Below the pieces are notes generated by a model. That model made no database searches and was not told where the DNA came from. It saw nothing but the letters and a program-made list of their open reading frames with translations. This document shows, piece by piece, positions 60,629-64,000 of a DNA stretch of 64,000 nucleotides. Position 1 is the stretch's first letter, and each line of letters opens with the position of its first letter. A program made the position numbers and the translations under genes. Source of the stretch: Oscillospiraceae bacterium. Lineage in GTDB: Bacteria > Bacillota > Clostridia > Oscillospirales > Ruminococcaceae. The stretch spans positions 26,832-90,831 of the forward strand of contig JAJQIF010000030.1 of NCBI GenBank assembly GCA_021199355.1, written 5' to 3'.

Positions 60629-61204
60629 ATGAAATTTATAGTTGAAACATCGGCACGTCACGTCCATGTAACCCAGGAGGCTCTTGAAGTTCTCTTCGGC
60701 GCAGGCGCAACCCTTACGAAGAAGAAGGATCTTTCTCAGCCCGGTCAGTTTGCAAGCGAGCAGAGAGTCACCATCGTAGGTCCGAAGAAGGAGCTCCCGA
60801 ACGTCTCAATCCTCGGTCCCTGCAGAAATGCGGTTCAGGTTGAGCTTTCCGCCACAGATGCCCGTTCAATCGGCATCACCGCTCCCATCAGAGAGTCGGG
60901 CGACTTGGCTAACTCGGCACCCTGCAAGGTTGTCGGTCCCTGCGGAGAGATTGAAATTTCGGAAGGCGTCATCGTTGCAAAGAGACATATCCACCTCACT
61001 CCCGAGGACGCAGAAGCCCTCGGCGTCAAGAACGGCGACAACGTCTGGGTAAGAGTTGACACCCCCGAGAGAAGCGCAATCCTCGGCGACACCGTCTGCA
61101 GAGTAAGCTCCTCTTACGCTACAGCGATGCACATCGACACCGACGAGTCCAACGCCATCGGAGCCCCGAGAGAGCTCTACGGCGAAATTGTCAAGGTTGA
61201 CTGA
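60629..61204 (+). CDS. pduL: Phosphate acyltransferase PduL
   Basis: 191 aa. Two PduL domains with the zinc-ligand His motifs SARHVHV near the start and AKRHIHLTPEDAEALG near 118; SILGPCRNAVQVELS and a GVIVAKRHIH block. It interconverts acetyl- or propionyl-CoA and the acyl phosphate. No microcompartment shell genes or encapsulation peptide are present (the start is directly MKFIVETSARHVHV), so it probably serves as the housekeeping Pta. It pairs well with nifJ in acetate/ATP formation. Confidence 0.95.
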   Translation: MKFIVETSARHVHVTQEALEVLFGAGATLTKKKDLSQPGQFASEQRVTIVGPKKELPNVSILGPCRNAVQVELSATDARSIGITAPIRESGDLANSAPCKVVGPCGEIEISEGVIVAKRHIHLTPEDAEALGVKNGDNVWVRVDTPERSAILGDTVCRVSSSYATAMHIDTDESNAIGAPRELYGEIVKVD

Positions 61205-61219
61205 TTTTATTCAAGAATT

Positions 61220-61254
61220 ATCCCCCGGTCGCAAAAAGACTGGGGGATTTTTTG
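61220..61254 (+). terminator. Terminator after pduL
   Basis: ATCCCCCGGTC / GACTGGGGGAT with loop GCAAAAA, then TTTTTT. Confidence 0.92.
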
Positions 61255-61276
61255 AAACTTTCGGGGAGTTTTGGCG

Positions 61277-61352
61277 GGTAAGATAGTAGAGGGGGGAAAC
61301 CCCTCCACCACCGACTTCGTCGGCGGTCCCCCTCCCCTTTCAGGGGAGGCTA
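61277..61352. repeat. Stacked-hairpin repeat element
   Basis: GAGGGGGGAAACCCCTCC hairpin, CCGACTTCGTCGG hairpin and CCTCCCC-TTTC-AGGGGAGG hairpin in succession, with no ORF. Same plan as 16040-16093 and, more loosely, 14083-14165. Lies between pduL and the anti-sigma-like operon. Confidence 0.75.
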
Positions 61353-61376
61353 TAACTGCTATAGGAAGGTGACATT

Positions 61377-62264
61377 ATGAAAACCACAGTTGAAAATTTA
61401 AGCGACGCCATAGGCATGTTCAGCGACAGGATTCTTCAGGAAGCGGATGCCTTGCGGGGTAGGAAGCGGGCAAACAAAGCCGCCATCCGATTCGTGGCGA
61501 TTGCCGCCTGCGTGGCGGTGGTAGTCCTGACGGGTGTCGCATATCTCAGCCGGGATACCGAGTTGCCCGTGGAGCCGGTAGAACCCGAAGTCACGGAAGA
61601 ACCCATCATAGTGGACGAGCCCGTGATTGAGGAAGAAGAACCGATAACGGAAGACGTAATCGAGCCAGATACTACACCCGCCTACGAGGACGATTCAGTC
61701 TGGGACGGAAATTACGAAGTGATGCCGGAAGTGAATATCAATACCGGTGGGGATTCAAATTACAATTTCATACAGACGACCAATTATAAAATCAATTTTA
61801 CAAGCATGAGCTTTGTTACTTATGTTGGTAAGGAGGCTTTTGAGGAGTGGATATATGAACACACTTCCACAACTTTCAACTACACCTCTGTAGCTGAAAT
61901 GGCAAATCTCTACTCGTTGATTGTGTACTTTGACATTCCCGACGACACCGTAAGAGAAATGCTTGTAGATCTCCGTAACGGTTCGGAAGACGACCTTTCC
62001 GACGAAGAAATCGACCTTCTGCTGTCTCGGGACAACGAGGCGATTGCGGCTTACTTTGCGGCGGATACGACTATTGTCAAGGGCGAAAATATCTACTCGC
62101 TGTACTGGATTTACTGCCACTCGATTGACGACTATATCGCCGAGGGCATCACGCAGGAGGATATTGCGGAAATCCTGCCGAAGTTCGACGAGGTCTATCT
62201 GAACAACGCCGCACGGCAGGCGATTACGGCGAAGCTGGAGGATTATATCAATGGGAACTATTGA
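61377..62264 (+). CDS. Anti-sigma-like single-pass membrane protein A
   Basis: 295 aa. Cytoplasmic helix (NLSDAIGMFSDRILQEADALRGRKRANKAAIR), one transmembrane helix (about 38-58), then an acidic Pro/Glu-rich spacer (about 62-115) and an outer domain. The topology is that of ECF anti-sigma factors. The start region is nearly identical to that of the next gene, which it overlaps by 14 nt; the ECF sigma gene follows. Confidence 0.75.
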   Translation: MKTTVENLSDAIGMFSDRILQEADALRGRKRANKAAIRFVAIAACVAVVVLTGVAYLSRDTELPVEPVEPEVTEEPIIVDEPVIEEEEPITEDVIEPDTTPAYEDDSVWDGNYEVMPEVNINTGGDSNYNFIQTTNYKINFTSMSFVTYVGKEAFEEWIYEHTSTTFNYTSVAEMANLYSLIVYFDIPDDTVREMLVDLRNGSEDDLSDEEIDLLLSRDNEAIAAYFAADTTIVKGENIYSLYWIYCHSIDDYIAEGITQEDIAEILPKFDEVYLNNAARQAITAKLEDYINGNY

Positions 62265-63069
62265 AAAGCTTAGCGATGCGATAGGGCTTCTGAGCGACAA
62301 GATACTTCAGGAAGCGGATGCCCTCCGAGGGCGAAAACGGGCGAATCGGGTCGCCGTGAGATGCGTGGCAATAGCCGCATGTGTCTGCTTGATAGTATTA
62401 GGCGCAGTGTATCTCAGCAGAGATACCAAGTTGCCGATTGAAACCGAGCCATACACCGTCGAGACTATCGACGACTCGGCGACAGGGGTTGTCACAAACT
62501 ACGAGGACATTTGCGATTACCTGTCGGGTTATAAAAATCTGCAATTTATAACGTTTGAGATAGTCTCTATCTACACCCCGGAGGAAGCCAACGAGCTTAC
62601 AGGCACGGACAATTTCACGCGACAAACAACGCTCTACTATGTCCATGTGACCTACGACTGGCTTGCGGACTGCGAGGTCGACTACTACATGAATATCGCC
62701 CATGCAGGCGATAAGGAGCAGCAGTATCTGGGGAAGCCGATGTATGAGGTCGGGATGACGTTTATGTCGGCGGTGTTCGGGAGCTCAGATACCTGGCGGG
62801 TGCCTGTCGGGGAGATGGAATATCTTCTTGTGGACGGCACGGCTTACCATCTCGGCACAGAGACGTTCATTACTGCTGAATATATCCCGAGCTTGGTTGA
62901 AGAGGCGAGCGAAACCTACTTCTCAGCCGAGAACAACCCGATGCTCTTCTCTTCACACGTCGATGCCGAAGCTCTGGGCGAGTTTATAAGAACCGATTGG
63001 GAAGCACGAGGCTTCCTCGACAATAATACAAACACAACAGACGACGAAGTCGAAATTGACTATGATTAA
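62251..63069 (+). CDS. Anti-sigma-like single-pass membrane protein B (paralogue)
   Basis: 272 aa. Shares KLSDAIGLLSDKILQEADALRGRKRAN and the following helix with protein A, but the outer domain is different and unrelated by eye. Duplication with divergence of the sensor part. 12 nt before the sigma gene. Confidence 0.75.
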   Translation: MGTIEKLSDAIGLLSDKILQEADALRGRKRANRVAVRCVAIAACVCLIVLGAVYLSRDTKLPIETEPYTVETIDDSATGVVTNYEDICDYLSGYKNLQFITFEIVSIYTPEEANELTGTDNFTRQTTLYYVHVTYDWLADCEVDYYMNIAHAGDKEQQYLGKPMYEVGMTFMSAVFGSSDTWRVPVGEMEYLLVDGTAYHLGTETFITAEYIPSLVEEASETYFSAENNPMLFSSHVDAEALGEFIRTDWEARGFLDNNTNTTDDEVEIDYD

Positions 63070-63081
63070 GGGGGACAAACC

Positions 63082-63645
63082 ATGGAAAACATCATTACTA
63101 CCGACGAAGCTATCGTCAATCTTTACTGGGATCGCAACGAGAAGGCTATCAGGATTACGCAGGAGAAGTACGAAAAGTATCTCATGAAGATTGCCTATTC
63201 TGTGCTCAACGACATGCAGGACAGCGAGGAGAGCGTCAACGAGACGTACCTCAAGGCTTGGAACTCAATGCCGGAGCAGAGACCGAGCATACTGTCTACA
63301 TATCTCGGCAAAATCACCCGGCAGTATTCGATAGATATTTATCGCAAGAGGAATCGGGAGAAGAGAAAGGGTTCGGAATATGCGGTGTCGCTCTCGGAAC
63401 TCGAGGAATGCGTCGAGGGCGGCTCCACTCCCGAAGAGGAGTTCGATATGAAGCTCTTGGCGGAGGCTATCGAAAGCTATCTCTACACCCTCAAGAAGGA
63501 TGCCCGGGTGGCGTTTGTGATGCGGTATTTCTACTCCGACACCCTCGGGGACATAGCAAAAAGCCTCGGCATGACCGAGGCGGGAGTGAAGAGTATGCTG
63601 CATAGGGTCAGGAAGGGATTAAGCGAACGGTTGGAAGACATGTAG
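63082..63645 (+). CDS. ECF-type RNA polymerase sigma factor
   Basis: 187 aa. Region 2 (EKYLMKIAYSVLNDMQDSEESVNETYLKAWNSM...RQYSIDIYRKRNRE) and region 4 (LKKDARVAFVMRYFYSDTLGDIAKSLGMTEAGVKSMLHRVRKGL). GGGGG ribosome site. It lies downstream of two anti-sigma-like genes, the reverse of the common sigma-first order. Its stop codon TAG (63643-63645) is supplied by the start of the dispersed repeat. Confidence 0.92.
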   Translation: MENIITTDEAIVNLYWDRNEKAIRITQEKYEKYLMKIAYSVLNDMQDSEESVNETYLKAWNSMPEQRPSILSTYLGKITRQYSIDIYRKRNREKRKGSEYAVSLSELEECVEGGSTPEEEFDMKLLAEAIESYLYTLKKDARVAFVMRYFYSDTLGDIAKSLGMTEAGVKSMLHRVRKGLSERLEDM

Positions 63646-63713
63646 GGGCGGATATTATCCGCCCGTTGCATCGGCCACCACACATTTTCGGGCGGATGAT
63701 ATCCGCCCCTACA
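63641..63713. repeat. Dispersed palindromic element, GGGCGGAT type, copy 2
   Basis: 73 bp with the terminal inverted repeat TGTAGGGGCGGATA / TATCCGCCCCTACA and two inner GGGCGGAT palindromes, like copy 1 at 7169-7240. It lies between the convergent sigma and recG genes, ends one base before the TTA that is the recG stop, and at the other end supplies the sigma stop. Confidence 0.9.
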
Positions 63714-63714
63714 A

Positions 63715-64000
63715 TTAATTTGCATCCTCCCAAAGTTTCTCGACGTTCGCCTTAAGCCCTTTCCCCTGTTCCGTTTCAAGATAACCCGAGGCATAAATTT
63801 CCTCGGCGGATTCCCGGGCGAGTTTCAGGATATCGGTGTCGGCGGCGATGTCGGCGATTTTGAAATCGGGGAGACCGTGCTGACGGTCGCCGAAGAAGTC
63901 GCCGGGTCCCCGCATTTCGAGGTCTAATTCGCTGATTTCGAAGCCGTCCGAGGTCGAAGCAAGGGCTTTGAGCCTCTGCTTCGAGGTCTCTGTCACATTA
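63715..64000 (-). CDS. recG: ATP-dependent DNA helicase RecG, C-terminal fragment
   Basis: Last 95 or so residues of RecG, continuing past the window end. The stretch SKQRLKALASTSDGFEISELDLEMRGPGDFFGDRQHGLPDFKIADI is the conserved RecG TRG/helicase-end motif. RecG remodels stalled forks and Holliday junctions. Confidence 0.95.
   Translation of the reverse strand, partial: NVTETSKQRLKALASTSDGFEISELDLEMRGPGDFFGDRQHGLPDFKIADIAADTDILKLARESAEEIYASGYLETEQGKGLKANVEKLWEDAN

Overview
The window looks like a chromosomal segment of a low-to-mid-GC, Gram-positive, anaerobic gut-type Clostridium relative, probably Oscillospiraceae/Ruminococcaceae. The signs are a CIRCE-controlled groESL operon, two T-box leaders (Cys and Leu), pyruvate:ferredoxin oxidoreductase, lipoprotein-type secreted enzymes, an NPTTG sorting tail, near-consensus sigma-A promoters and many GTG/TTG starts. 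This placement is inference from gene content; no rRNA or tRNA gene was seen.

Layout. 1-3.9 kb: groEL (partial), groES, then an operon of a response regulator whose phospho-acceptor Asp is Glu, an acidic Pro/Glu-rich anchored protein and a membrane HtrA protease. 3.9-5.3 kb: a defence/stress islet with a type II YafQ/DinJ-like module and a type III-like RNA-protein toxin-antitoxin locus (two 52/53-nt structured repeats, terminator, toxin). 5.4-10.6 kb: hom with an ACT regulator, tatD, a DUF2975/XRE pair with two small membrane proteins, and a NodB-type deacetylase. 10.6-13.8 kb: flippase, YdbC, VTC-domain and DUF4956 operon. 14-22.6 kb: M23/LysM envelope peptidase, metallophosphoesterase, upp, T-box-cysE-cysS, a degenerate cyclophilin and a foldase-like lipoprotein. 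22.8-26.4 kb: nifJ. Two look-alike small convergent units (16.1-16.4 and 26.5-26.8 kb) resemble type I toxin-antitoxin genes; one is intact and one frameshifted.

26.9-41.1 kb is a glycan-use region on the minus strand: an NPTTG-anchored protein, alpha-amylase lipoprotein, zinc-ribbon protein, an unknown 606-aa protein, a complete MalEFG/MsmX-type ABC importer and two GH53 galactanases (one secreted, one cytosolic). The binding protein carries an extra C-terminal beta module and the promoters carry TTTGTGCA-type palindromes. 41.3-44.7 kb: acyltransferase with zinc ribbon, TSUP exporter, DUF815 ATPase.

44.7-54.6 kb is one Leu T-box-controlled operon, leuA-ilvB-ilvN-ilvC-ilvD-leuC-leuD-leuB, holding most of the valine/leucine pathway. 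54.7-64 kb: a voltage-gated K+ channel, a small Cys/His membrane protein, a PHP phosphoesterase, a CsbB/YfhO-type glycosylation pair, a stand-alone PduL, two paralogous anti-sigma-like membrane proteins followed by an ECF sigma factor, and the recG 3' end. Dispersed palindromic repeats (GGGCGGAT type and stacked-hairpin type) sit at several gene ends.
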